Shown here: piece after piece, positions 27,379 to 36,724 of the stretch
How the letters are laid out: each line of letters starts with the position of its first letter
How positions within the stretch are numbered: position 1 is the stretch's first letter
Source of the DNA: Clostridium brassicae
Lineage (GTDB): Bacteria; Bacillota; Clostridia; Clostridiales; Clostridiaceae
Assembly (NCBI RefSeq): GCF_026738875.1
Contig: NZ_JAPQFJ010000007.1
Coordinates: 62,001-126,000, forward strand
Reading direction: 5' to 3'
Length of the DNA: 64,000 bases
The notes under the pieces: model-generated
What the model was told of the DNA's origin: nothing
What the model saw: the letters and a program-made list of their open reading frames with translations, nothing else
Database searches by the model: none
Program-made: the position numbers and the translations under genes

Positions 27379-28998
27379 CTACTTTATATAAAGTTTTTCA
27401 TAGTATTCTCTTATCATTCTGTTTACAGAAAAGCTTTCCTTAGTTGTAGCTATACTTTTCATCATCATTTCTATCCATTTTTCTTTGTTGTTGTAGTAAG
27501 TCGGGATAATTTTATTTATTAGCACATCATATAATGCTTCCAAATCATGTCTATCTAATTCCTCTATATTATCACTTTCAAATCCATCTCCAAACTGCCA
27601 TCCATTTACTCCATCAACACATGCTTCAGGCCACCATCCATCTAGTATTGAACAATTTAATACTCCATTCATAGCAGCTTTCATACCAGATGTACCACTA
27701 GCTTCCAAAGGTCTTCTTGGGTTATTCAACCATATATCGCATCCCCTCGTAAGTGCTGATCCTATATTCATATCATAATTTTCAAGAAATACTACAGCAT
27801 TTGGATATTTATTCATCATTTCTACAAGATTCTGAACTATTTGTTTTCCTGTATCATCCAATGGATGAGCCTTCCCTGAAAAAGCAATTTGTATTTTTCC
27901 ATCTTTAAGCAAAGGTTCTATTATATTTTTATCTTTAAATATTAAATCACTTCTCTTATAAGTCGCTGCTCTTCTCGAAAAACCAATTAGAAGTTTATCT
28001 GAATCTAATTGAGACCCTGTTCTATCCTTTATAAAACTTACCGTCTCCTTCTTTATTTCCATATGAGCTTCCCATAATTTATCACTGTCTTTTTCAACAT
28101 TTAATATTCTTTTGTCCACCCATGTTGGAACATGTATTGCATTTGTTATTCCTATTATTTCGCTTCTTCCTGATGTTGTTTTCCACATTTTATTAGAAGT
28201 TACTGAATGTAGCTTTGAAACAGCATTAGATTTTCTAGAAAGTCTTAATGCAGCAACAGTCATATTAAATGGTTCCCCACCAATCCTAATTATTTGTTTT
28301 CTAGTAAGTCCATTAAAAGCTCCCATATATTCTAAGGCTTCGATTGTGTGGGACTCATTTCCTTGAACTATAGGAGTGTGAGTTGTAAATACAATCTCTT
28401 CTCTAGTCCTTTTCCATGCTTCTTCAAAAGTACAACCACTTTCCATTTTCTCTTTTATTAATTCAAAAGCTGCTAATACCGCATGTCCCTCATTAAAATG
28501 ATATACATCTATAGGTATCTCAAGTTCTCTTAATAATTTAATTCCTCCAATTCCTAAAACTATTTCCTGAGCAATTCTTTCTTCTTTAAACCATCCATAT
28601 AGTTGTCCTGTTATCCATCTATCATCACCATCATTTTCTGGTATATCTGTATCTAATAGATATATAGGATTATTTTCATATTGTTCAGTTTTCCAAACCT
28701 TACATACAACATCTCTCTTTCTTATCTTCACAGTAACTTTCATACCTGTGTCTTCTAAATCACTATAAGCATTGTTATAATATGAGTCATAGGCCTTTCC
28801 TCTTTCATCTATTCTTTGGTCTGAATACCCTTGTTTCCATTTTATTCCTATGCCTATTATTGGTACATTAAGATCTTTTGCTCCTTTTAAATAATCTCCT
28901 GCTAAAATTCCAAGACCACCAGCATATATCTTAAAGTCAGACTCTAAACCATATTCCATGCATAAATATGCAACATTTGGATATTTACCTTTATACAT
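27379..28998 (-). CDS. Short alpha-glucan (maltodextrin) phosphorylase, GT35
   Basis: A 539-residue alpha-glucan phosphorylase that releases glucose-1-phosphate from alpha-1,4-glucans. The PLP lysine lies in EASGTSGMKAAMNGVLN. The N-terminal YLCMEYGLESDFKIYAGGLG and HFNEGHAVLAAFELI match the compact GT35 subgroup, which lacks the regulatory N-terminal part of the roughly 800-residue glycogen phosphorylases. There is no signal peptide, so it acts inside the cell on imported dextrins. It lies 76 bases from GH15 and 78 bases from msmX, so they are probably co-transcribed. GAGGAG precedes ATG 28998. Confidence 0.9.
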   Translation of the reverse strand: MYKGKYPNVAYLCMEYGLESDFKIYAGGLGILAGDYLKGAKDLNVPIIGIGIKWKQGYSDQRIDERGKAYDSYYNNAYSDLEDTGMKVTVKIRKRDVVCKVWKTEQYENNPIYLLDTDIPENDGDDRWITGQLYGWFKEERIAQEIVLGIGGIKLLRELEIPIDVYHFNEGHAVLAAFELIKEKMESGCTFEEAWKRTREEIVFTTHTPIVQGNESHTIEALEYMGAFNGLTRKQIIRIGGEPFNMTVAALRLSRKSNAVSKLHSVTSNKMWKTTSGRSEIIGITNAIHVPTWVDKRILNVEKDSDKLWEAHMEIKKETVSFIKDRTGSQLDSDKLLIGFSRRAATYKRSDLIFKDKNIIEPLLKDGKIQIAFSGKAHPLDDTGKQIVQNLVEMMNKYPNAVVFLENYDMNIGSALTRGCDIWLNNPRRPLEASGTSGMKAAMNGVLNCSILDGWWPEACVDGVNGWQFGDGFESDNIEELDRHDLEALYDVLINKIIPTYYNNKEKWIEMMMKSIATTKESFSVNRMIREYYEKLYIK

Positions 28999-29074
28999 AT
29001 AAATTCACTCCTCTATAATATTAAAATTTCTTTACACACTCTTATAATTCTTACATTTTTATTTTATTATCTAT

Positions 29075-31003
29075 TTAGTTGTCATATATTTCTAACATAG
29101 AAAGAATAAACATTGCATGTGACCAAGCTAAAGGTACAACCCAAGCTATTTCACCACTTTCTTTATCTATCTGCTCTGGTAACAAATCTAAATATGTCCT
29201 ATGTTCTACTGCCCACTCCACTAATTTTTGGGCTTTCTCTCTATTTCCTACATTGCTATAATGGATTGCTAACCATAAAGTTGTTAAAATCCAAGGATTT
29301 CCCCCTATATAAGCATCATTTTCGTATCTTTTTATTCCTCCCACTTTATTTACCCATAAATATTTTTCTACTGCTTCTCCTTGTTTAATCATTTTTTCAT
29401 TTGTATCTTCTAAAGTTTTAAAAGGATAGCTTATTCCTAAAAGTGACACATCTACTACATCATCATAATATTTCAAATACTCATCATATTTGCCATCTCT
29501 TAAACAGTAGTATACCTTTTCATTGGAACCCTTAAGTTTGTCATACTCATCTCTATTTATAATAAGCTTTACTCCTCTATAAAAACTTTGTCTTGCACTA
29601 TTCCATAAATTATATTCTATAGACTCTTTAATCTTTTCAGAACATATTCTCCATTTTTTTTCATATTCATTGTATCCTAATTCCTTGGCTATATTAGCTG
29701 CCCCTCTAAGACCTGCTTCAACTGCAGCACAAGAATAAGTATGTTCTCCTTTTCTCTCTTCCCATAAGTCCATAGTAGGTATTGGAAGATTTGTTTCTGA
29801 ATCTATACTATTACATAAAAATTCTGCTGCCTTATACACGCTATCCCATATATATTTAATAAATTCATTATCACCAGTTTGTTTATAGTATTCATTCATC
29901 CCCCAAACGACAGAAGCTGTCTCATCTATTTGCACTCCCCAAGTAGGTGCTTTTAATCCACTCATATAGTACCTTTGATCCCAAAACCCTTCCTTCTCCT
30001 GAACATTCACTGCCCATTCATAAAAATTTTTACTCATATTTTCATATCCTGCTTTTAACATTGCGTTTGCTATGAATGCACCATCTCTTGGCCAACAAAA
30101 TCCATAACCCCCACTTTTGGTTATATATTCATCAAACTCTGGAGCTGCTAAAAATCCACCAGTCTCCTTGTTATACATCAATGCTATTGCTAAAAGAGAT
30201 CTTTTATACAGATTTTGCAACCCGTCATCTATTATATCTATGTTATTAGCTTTATTTAGATATTCATTCCAATATTTCTCTGTATCACAATAAAGTTTTT
30301 CTGCCTTCAATTTCTTTGCATTTTGAAGTAACCTTAGAGCATCTTCTTTATTTCTTCCTGGGGTAATAAAAATGGTAATTACTCTTTCTTCACCAGAATC
30401 TACTTGATTTAATTCAAATAATAAGGCTCCTTCTGTGCCTTGAGCAGTATCATCTCCGTTCAGTTTTCCAAGTTCGGCTTGATCTTTTACATTTGAAACT
30501 GTGTACTCACTTATTTCTTCAGAACTTCCTACTGCCAAAACACAATCCTGTTTATAATGAACCAGTGCATCGTTTTCTTTGTCAAAATACAAGGAATTAA
30601 ATTTAATACTATCTTTAATCGCAAATCCTGATTTAAATATAAATTTTAAATCTAATCCTTTTGAGCTATTGTTCTTAATTATATATTTTTTCACCACAAT
30701 ATCTTGTCTTAATGTACAAAAATCTATTGATTCAATTTCAATATTATATTTTAAATGTAAAGCTTTACTTTTAAGTATATTTGTATCCTTAATATATCCT
30801 TGAGAATATTCCCATTCTCCTTCATTCCTCCATAGCATATCTCTAGCATCTTCTACATAAACCCCATCAGATATTTCATCTGCATGCTGATACAAATCAA
30901 TAGATGGCCACCACATTCTACTTACTTGCCCATTTTTATGCATAGACAATAATAATTTTGAATTTCCTATTACACCATCTATCAAATATGCCTTGTTATT
31001 CAT
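29075..31003 (-). CDS. Glucoamylase-like glycoside hydrolase, GH15 family
   Basis: A 642-residue GH15-type enzyme with an N-terminal beta-sandwich (about 1-230) and a C-terminal (alpha/alpha)6 barrel. Barrel motifs are SGGYGFCWPRDGAFIANAML, PTMDLWEERKGEHTYSCAA with a likely catalytic acid, and LLPEQIDKESGEIAW with a likely catalytic base. It cleaves glucose from non-reducing ends of maltodextrins. There is no signal peptide, so it is cytoplasmic. AGGAGG precedes the ATG. A promoter candidate (TTGCGC, 17 bases, TAATAA at 31114-31142) overlaps the operator at 31140. Confidence 0.88.
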   Translation of the reverse strand: MNNKAYLIDGVIGNSKLLLSMHKNGQVSRMWWPSIDLYQHADEISDGVYVEDARDMLWRNEGEWEYSQGYIKDTNILKSKALHLKYNIEIESIDFCTLRQDIVVKKYIIKNNSSKGLDLKFIFKSGFAIKDSIKFNSLYFDKENDALVHYKQDCVLAVGSSEEISEYTVSNVKDQAELGKLNGDDTAQGTEGALLFELNQVDSGEERVITIFITPGRNKEDALRLLQNAKKLKAEKLYCDTEKYWNEYLNKANNIDIIDDGLQNLYKRSLLAIALMYNKETGGFLAAPEFDEYITKSGGYGFCWPRDGAFIANAMLKAGYENMSKNFYEWAVNVQEKEGFWDQRYYMSGLKAPTWGVQIDETASVVWGMNEYYKQTGDNEFIKYIWDSVYKAAEFLCNSIDSETNLPIPTMDLWEERKGEHTYSCAAVEAGLRGAANIAKELGYNEYEKKWRICSEKIKESIEYNLWNSARQSFYRGVKLIINRDEYDKLKGSNEKVYYCLRDGKYDEYLKYYDDVVDVSLLGISYPFKTLEDTNEKMIKQGEAVEKYLWVNKVGGIKRYENDAYIGGNPWILTTLWLAIHYSNVGNREKAQKLVEWAVEHRTYLDLLPEQIDKESGEIAWVVPLAWSHAMFILSMLEIYDN

Positions 31004-31139
31004 AAAACACCTCCTGCTACATATTTTTATTACTTAAAATAAATCATAAAATAGTTTCCTACTTTTTAAAGCTATTTTTTCGTAACTCTTTAACATAAGC
31101 TACCTAAAATTAATTATTAACTCATATGCAAAATTTGCG

Positions 31140-31149
31140 CAAACGTTTG
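31140..31149. promoter_or_regulatory. LacI-type operator between GH15 and debranching enzyme genes
   Basis: A perfect CAAACGTTTG palindrome sits in GCGCAAACGTTTGC, within the 305-base divergent gap. Leftward, TTGCGC (31137-31142) and TAATAA (31114-31119) are 17 bases apart. Rightward, TTGCAC and TATATC are also 17 bases apart. A single bound repressor could therefore cover both -35 elements. The promoter calls are tentative. Confidence 0.75.
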
Positions 31150-31272
31150 CACTAATTTATTAATCATAGTATATCACAGATTTTTCAAAAATGTAATATA
31201 TTTTGAAAATTTTCCTTCTTTATTTTTTCCAAATTTTATATTATATTATATTTAAACTACTCATATGCAAAG

Positions 31273-31286
31273 TGTAAGCGTTATTA
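31273..31286 (+). promoter_or_regulatory. Possible CcpA cre site upstream of the debranching enzyme gene
   Basis: TGTAAGCGTTATTA matches the cre consensus TGWAANCGNTNWCA at all but one position. It lies 22 bases before the ATG at 31309, where CcpA could block elongation. One mismatch in an AT-rich region keeps this tentative. Confidence 0.3.
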
Positions 31287-31308
31287 TTTAATATGGAGGC
31301 TTACTAAA

Positions 31309-33297
31309 ATGAAAATCAATAAATTTGATACTTTTGAAAATGGAATAAATAAGGAATACTTACTAACCAATGGCCTTGGAGGATTTTGTTCTTCTACTGT
31401 AATAGGTGCAAATATAAGAAAATATCATTCTCTTTTAAATGTTTCTATAAATCCACCTACAGAAAGATACTTACTAGTTTCTAAAATTAATGAGTTTATT
31501 GAAATGAATAACAATCAATATAAACCATGTTCTAATCAAATACTTAATGGATATGACAAAGGCTATGAAAATCAAGTAGATTTTGTTCTTAATCCATTAC
31601 CTCGATTTGTATACGAAATAAATGGTATACGTATAGAAAAAACTATTGGGTTAAAATATAATTCTAATGTTACAGCGGTTACTTATAACATTAAAAATTC
31701 TACTGAAAATATATCCCTTAAACTATACCCGCTCTTAAACAATAGAGACCATCATGATAATTCATTAGTAAAAGATTTGAATTTAAAATATTCTCATACA
31801 AATAATCATTTAAATGTTAAGATAAACAATGATCTTAATCTTAATATTTATTGTTCTTTAGGTAAGTTTGTTGAAGAAAAAAAAATTTATAAAAACATGT
31901 ACTATGTAGATGAAGAAATAAGAGGCTTAAATCCTATAGACAACCATTTTATCCCAGGATATTTTAAAATAGATATTGCCAAAAATTCAGAAGTAAATAT
32001 AGGCATTATATTTCAAGCAGTTCTATCTGATGAAGAAGATATATTATCAGAAAATGCTTTCCAAATAATTGACCATGAAAAAATGAGAATACTAAATATG
32101 ATTAATAACTCACCTTATAAAAATCCAATTTTAAAAAAATTATGTTATTCTTGTGATGCTTATATTGTGAAAAGGAACTCTACAAATTCTAAAACTATTA
32201 TTGCCGGATATCCTTGGTTTACTGATTGGGGACGAGATACGATGATTTCTTTTACTGGTTTAACATTGTGTAGCAGAAGGTTTGATGATGCAAAAAACAT
32301 ACTAGAAACCTATTCTAAATATTTAAATAAAGGAATACTGCCTAACATGTTTCCTGATGATGGTGTAGATCCTTTATATAATACAATAGATGCATCATTA
32401 TGGTATTTTTATGCAATATACAAGTATTATATATATACTAAAGATATTAATTTTATATTACAAATTATGCCTACATTAAAATCTATAATTGAACATCATA
32501 TTAAAGGAACTATTAACAATATACAAATGGATAAAGATTGTCTTATTACAGGTGGATTTGAGGGTACTCAACTAACTTGGATGGATGTAAAAATAAATGA
32601 TTTTGTTCCAACTCCCAGACATGGTAAAGCTGTAGAAATAAATGCTCTATGGTATAATTCATTAATGACATTTGAATATTTATACAAAGAGATTGTACTT
32701 AATATTAAAAGTATTTCAGATATCCAAAGTTTAAATTATATACAAGGCACCTATGAAAATTTAGCTAAAAAAATAAAAAATAGCTTTAATAAAATTTTTT
32801 GGTATAATGAAGGCAAATATCTTTATGATGTTGTAAGAGATGAATTTAAAGATACAAAAATAAGACCAAATATGATTTACTCTGTAAGTCTTCCTTTTAC
32901 TATGTTAGATTATGAAAAAGAAAAGTGTATTATTGATACTGTAATAAAACATTTGATTACTCCTTACGGTCTTAGAAGTTTAAGTCCTATTGACAAGGAA
33001 TACAAAGGAGAATTTAAAGGAGATAGCTATGAGAGAGATAGTGCATATCATCAAGGAACGGTTTGGAGCCATCTTATGGGACATTTTATTACAGCCTTCA
33101 TGAAAGTTTATAATGATACCCATGCTGCCCTTAATTTTGTAACTCCTCTAATAAACCATTTAAATGAAGTATGTATAAATCATATAAATGAAGTATTTGA
33201 CGGAGATACTCCTCACACTTCTGGAGGATGTTTTGCTCAGGCATGGTCTACAGGAGAACTTCTAAGGTGTCTTGTTGAAGATATTAAATTAAATTAA
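31309..33297 (+). CDS. Amylo-alpha-1,6-glucosidase (glycogen debranching enzyme type)
   Basis: A 662-residue bacterial GDE. The N-terminal domain carries LTNGLGGFCSSTVIGANIRK and the C-terminal (alpha/alpha)6 barrel carries GYPWFTDWGRDTMISFTG, MFPDDGVDPLYNTIDASLWY, MDVKINDFVPTPRHGKAVEI and GDSYERDSAYHQGTVW. It removes alpha-1,6-linked glucose branches from limit dextrins, complementing the phosphorylase. It has no signal peptide. It is the only gene of the regulon on the plus strand and shares the divergent operator at 31140. GGAGG lies nine bases before the ATG. Confidence 0.92.
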   Translation: MKINKFDTFENGINKEYLLTNGLGGFCSSTVIGANIRKYHSLLNVSINPPTERYLLVSKINEFIEMNNNQYKPCSNQILNGYDKGYENQVDFVLNPLPRFVYEINGIRIEKTIGLKYNSNVTAVTYNIKNSTENISLKLYPLLNNRDHHDNSLVKDLNLKYSHTNNHLNVKINNDLNLNIYCSLGKFVEEKKIYKNMYYVDEEIRGLNPIDNHFIPGYFKIDIAKNSEVNIGIIFQAVLSDEEDILSENAFQIIDHEKMRILNMINNSPYKNPILKKLCYSCDAYIVKRNSTNSKTIIAGYPWFTDWGRDTMISFTGLTLCSRRFDDAKNILETYSKYLNKGILPNMFPDDGVDPLYNTIDASLWYFYAIYKYYIYTKDINFILQIMPTLKSIIEHHIKGTINNIQMDKDCLITGGFEGTQLTWMDVKINDFVPTPRHGKAVEINALWYNSLMTFEYLYKEIVLNIKSISDIQSLNYIQGTYENLAKKIKNSFNKIFWYNEGKYLYDVVRDEFKDTKIRPNMIYSVSLPFTMLDYEKEKCIIDTVIKHLITPYGLRSLSPIDKEYKGEFKGDSYERDSAYHQGTVWSHLMGHFITAFMKVYNDTHAALNFVTPLINHLNEVCINHINEVFDGDTPHTSGGCFAQAWSTGELLRCLVEDIKLN

Positions 33298-33327
33298 AAT
33301 AATACTTAACTATAAAATATTTAAAAC

Positions 33328-33380
33328 AAATGAGTCTGTATGGTTCTTATTAAGAATCATACAGACTCATTTTAATAAAA
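33328..33380. terminator. Bidirectional terminator between convergent GDE and GH31 genes
   Basis: AATGAGTCTGTATGGTTCTTA pairs with TAAGAATCATACAGACTCATT over about 20 bases, with TTTTAATAAAA on the right and AAAACAAA on the left, so it can act on either strand. Confidence 0.9.
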
Positions 33381-33418
33381 ATTTATTTTACTGAAATAAT
33401 TACTAAACAACAACAAAA

Positions 33419-35935
33419 TTATTTTTGAATTTCTATACAAAAATCATTTTTAGTTTCTATATTAAAACTTATAGTATTATTAGTGTAAGTAAATGCTATG
33501 TCAGAAATCTCACTATCTTTACACATAAATTTAATTTTTTGTGGTTGTACAGAATTTATTATGTTTACATAAAGTTTATCAAAAGATTTTTCGTAACCTT
33601 TATATATTTTCTTCACTTCTAACTTATATTTATTTCTATTCTCTTCTAGAGAAATCTTAGTTATGTTATATTCTCCTTTTTCATAATTAAAGCTTTTTCC
33701 ATCATCTTCATAATAGTTATACTCTGCCTTTGAATTCATATTAGGTATAATATCTAATAATAAAATATTTTTATCTATAGTACTAGTAGATGATGCAGTT
33801 TTATATTTAGGGATTATAGATCCCTCTTTGACAAATACAGGTATAATTTCAAGTGGTGCACTTACATTTATAGTAGCTTTTCCTTTATGTTGTTCCATTG
33901 TATAATAATTAATCCAATTTCCTTGTGGAAGATAAACTTTCCTTTCTGTACACCCTTTTTCAAGTATAGGAGCAATAAGTACATTTTCACCAAACATAAA
34001 TTCATCATTTATATTAACAACTTCATTGTCCTCTTGGAATTCATAAATAAGTGGTCTTAAAACTGGTTCTCCATGTTTTACAGAATCATAAAATAAATTA
34101 TATAAATAAGGTAACAATTCATATCTAAATTTTATATATTTTCTGCATATATCTTCAGTTTGTTTATCAAAAGCCCATGGTTCTTGATTTATTGTTCCAA
34201 TAGCACTATGATTTCTAAACATTGGAATAAATGTTCCTAACTGAGTCCATCTTATCAATAGTTCTGAAGTACAATTTCCTCCAAATCCTCCTATATCATT
34301 TCCAATAAAAGATATACCTGAAAGCCCCAAGTTACAATTCATTGGAATAGATAATTTAATATGTTCCCACAAACTTTGGTTATCTCCAGTCCACAAAGCA
34401 GAGTATCTCTGTAATCCTGCAAATCCACTTCTAGACAATAAGAAAACCCTTTTATCTGGAAAAGCATTTTTTATTCCATTAAAGGTAGCTTTGTCTTCTA
34501 TCATTCCATACAAATTATGAAATTCTTCATGAAACATAGTTCTATCATCACTATTATGAACTAAATCTTTAGGTAACGTTCCTGATTTAGTGTCAAATAA
34601 AGAAGGCTCATTCATGTCATTCCATATACCATCTACTCCTTGCTTTATTAACTCTGCATTTAAATTTCCCCACCATGTTCTTACTTTATTATTAGAAAAA
34701 TCAGGAAAAACTGAGTCCATAGGCCATACCTTACCACTAAAAATATTTCCATTATGATCTTTTAGAAAATAATTGTTTTCTGTTCCCTCATTATAGACTT
34801 TATATTTCTCATCTACTTTTACACCAGGGTCTATTATAGTTACAAGCTTAAACCCCATATCATGAAGCTGATTTATCATATCTTTATGGTTAGGAAATCT
34901 CTCTTTGTCCCATGTAAAAACTCTAAAGCCATCCATATAATCTATATCTAAATAAATAGTATCGCAAGGTATATCCTTTTCTCTAAATGTTTTAGCAAGT
35001 TCTAGTACTTGATTTTCTGGACAATAACTCCATCTGCATTGCTGATAACCAAGAGACCACATAGGTGGCATTTTCATTCTTCCTGTAATTTCTGTATATC
35101 CTTCTATAACTTCTTTCATAGAAGGCCCATATATAAAGTAATATACAAGTTCACCTTTATCAGCTGCAAAATAATAATAATAATCACTATCATCTTTTCC
35201 CATATTAAAATATGTCTTATGTGTATTATCAAAATATATCCCATATGCTTTTTTATTTCTTAAACCTATAAAGAAAGGTATAGAACAATACAATGATTTT
35301 GTTTCGTCGTTATGTTCTTCTGGATTATCTGTGTTCCATTGAATAGTTTCCCATTGTCTTTTGTCTAATCCACCTGTTTTTTCTCCAAAACCATAAAAAT
35401 GCTCACTATTATCTAATTTTTTATATGCACATACTCCTTGTCCAAAACTCCCCATCCCTTTAGATTCAAAATCCTCATTTATAATCATTTTGTCATGTAA
35501 ATATCTAATATTAAAAGGACGCTTATTAATTTCAATATTTATCATGCCTGTATCTATAAAAATTTTATCTTTAGCTTCTTCTACGCCAAATTTAAAGTTA
35601 TTCCATTGTTTTTTGTATATTGCTAGGCTAGCTTTAAATTCTTTTTCACAAATCTTTTTAAAAAATTTATCTTTCTCTCCATCTGAATAGTCTTTTTTAG
35701 GATACTTAAACATTTCAATCTTAGCTATTTTATTTGAGAGAACATATAATTTAACAATTGAATTTGTAAGTTTAAACATTAAACTATTGTTTTTAACTAA
35801 CATTAATTCAAAATCTCCACAATGAACAAACTCTCTATTAATATCAAATTCTTCTCTCTCTTTTTCCTTAGATTTTTCACCTGCATAATCTAAAACCATT
35901 TTTCTATTGAGTTCCTTCTCTTTTTCTGTTTTCAT
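33419..35935 (-). CDS. Alpha-glucosidase, GH31 family
   Basis: An 838-residue GH31 enzyme with a galactose-mutarotase-like N-terminal domain, a TIM barrel and C-terminal beta domains. The catalytic nucleophile aspartate lies in DGIWNDMNEPSLFD. Further motifs are RWSYCPENQVLELAKTFREK, DIPCDTIYLDIDYMDG and GLSGISFIGNDIGGFGGNC. It releases glucose from maltose, isomaltose or other short oligosaccharides. There is no signal peptide, so it acts on imported sugars. GGAGGG precedes the ATG. Its predicted promoter and operator lie more than 580 bases upstream, with a four-unit repeat array in the leader. Confidence 0.92.
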   Translation of the reverse strand: MKTEKEKELNRKMVLDYAGEKSKEKEREEFDINREFVHCGDFELMLVKNNSLMFKLTNSIVKLYVLSNKIAKIEMFKYPKKDYSDGEKDKFFKKICEKEFKASLAIYKKQWNNFKFGVEEAKDKIFIDTGMINIEINKRPFNIRYLHDKMIINEDFESKGMGSFGQGVCAYKKLDNSEHFYGFGEKTGGLDKRQWETIQWNTDNPEEHNDETKSLYCSIPFFIGLRNKKAYGIYFDNTHKTYFNMGKDDSDYYYYFAADKGELVYYFIYGPSMKEVIEGYTEITGRMKMPPMWSLGYQQCRWSYCPENQVLELAKTFREKDIPCDTIYLDIDYMDGFRVFTWDKERFPNHKDMINQLHDMGFKLVTIIDPGVKVDEKYKVYNEGTENNYFLKDHNGNIFSGKVWPMDSVFPDFSNNKVRTWWGNLNAELIKQGVDGIWNDMNEPSLFDTKSGTLPKDLVHNSDDRTMFHEEFHNLYGMIEDKATFNGIKNAFPDKRVFLLSRSGFAGLQRYSALWTGDNQSLWEHIKLSIPMNCNLGLSGISFIGNDIGGFGGNCTSELLIRWTQLGTFIPMFRNHSAIGTINQEPWAFDKQTEDICRKYIKFRYELLPYLYNLFYDSVKHGEPVLRPLIYEFQEDNEVVNINDEFMFGENVLIAPILEKGCTERKVYLPQGNWINYYTMEQHKGKATINVSAPLEIIPVFVKEGSIIPKYKTASSTSTIDKNILLLDIIPNMNSKAEYNYYEDDGKSFNYEKGEYNITKISLEENRNKYKLEVKKIYKGYEKSFDKLYVNIINSVQPQKIKFMCKDSEISDIAFTYTNNTISFNIETKNDFCIEIQK

Positions 35936-36013
35936 ATAAATCCCTCCAATAAAAATAATATTTTATCCATTTTTCATATGAGTTAAATACATTAATAAAC
36001 AGGTTTCTAAACT

Positions 36014-36514
36014 TTCAGAAGGAGTTTTTACTCCATCTGAAAGCTTAGAAATCGTTATCCAGAGTCGTACAATTCTTTATTCACACTTAAAGAAGATTGG
36101 AATATTAGAATGACTAGACATCGGATAAACAGAGTTCTTGGTTTCAGAAGGAGTTTTTACTCCATCTGAAAGTTTAGAAATCGTTATCCAGGGTCGTGCC
36201 ATTCTTTATTCCCATTGAAAAAGATGGAAATATTAGAATGACTAGACATCGGATAAACAGAGTTCTTAGTTTCAGAAGGAATTTTTACTCCATCTGAAAG
36301 TTTAGAAATCGTTATCCAGGGTCGTGCCATTCTTTATTCCCATTAAAAAAGATGGGAATATTAGAATGACTAGACATCGGATAAACAGAGTTCTTAGTTT
36401 CAGAAGGAATTTTTACTCCATCTGAAAGTTTAGAAATCGTTATCCAGGGTCGTGCCATTCTTTATTCCCATTGAAAAAGATGGAAATATTAGAATGACTA
36501 GACATCGGATAAAA
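36014..36514. repeat. Four tandem copies of a 128-129 bp two-hairpin element
   Basis: Units begin at 36014, 36143, 36271 and 36399 (periods 129, 128 and 128); the last stops after about 115 bases at ATCGGATAAA. Each unit has an inverted repeat around TTTCAGAAGGAG/CTCCATCTGAAA and a second around CATTCTTTATTCCCAT/ATGGAAATATTAGAATG. Units 2-4 differ at few positions; unit 1 is more diverged. There is no ORF and no unique spacer between units, so it is not CRISPR. It occupies most of the 789-base gap upstream of GH31. Confidence 0.95.
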
Positions 36515-36520
36515 TTTATG

Positions 36521-36530
36521 CAAACGTTTG
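36521..36530 (-). promoter_or_regulatory. LacI-type operator upstream of GH31
   Basis: A perfect CAAACGTTTG palindrome, identical in core to the one at 31140. It lies about 43 bases downstream of the likely transcription start (near 36573) and seven bases outside the repeat array, so a bound repressor could act as a roadblock. Confidence 0.75.
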
Positions 36531-36579
36531 AATAAACATGTATAATATTATGAAAATTTTTATTATACCTATACCTTTG

Positions 36580-36608
36580 ATTATATATGGTAATTATTGA
36601 CTTGTAAA
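36580..36608 (-). promoter_or_regulatory. Sigma-A promoter for GH31
   Basis: On the minus strand TTTACA (36603-36608) and TATAAT (36580-36585) are 17 bases apart, an excellent vegetative match. Transcription from here toward GH31 would give a leader of about 640 bases that crosses the operator at 36521 and all four repeats. Confidence 0.7.
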
Positions 36609-36658
36609 TAACTTATTTAAATTAGGTATGATTTAAATTTTTGATCTTTTATAGTTTT

Positions 36659-36705
36659 ATAGGTACTAGATTAGGTTAATTATTAATCCCTATTCTAGTA
36701 CCTAT
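36659..36705. terminator. Hairpin of TAGGTACTAGA/TCTAGTACCTA type
   Basis: ATAGGTACTAGA and TCTAGTACCTAT flank a loop of about 23 bases. On the plus strand it is followed by ATATTTTT. It lies after the DUF523 gene (minus strand) and before the GH31 promoter. The arms resemble the dispersed TAGTACC heptamer family, so it may be a decayed repeat, not a working terminator. Confidence 0.45.
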
Positions 36706-36724
36706 ATTTTTCATAGCCCAATAT

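Noticed and set aside
36014-36514. CRISPR-like array
   Set aside because: The 128-bp units are contiguous, with no unique spacers and no cas genes nearby. It is an ordinary tandem duplication of an intergenic element.
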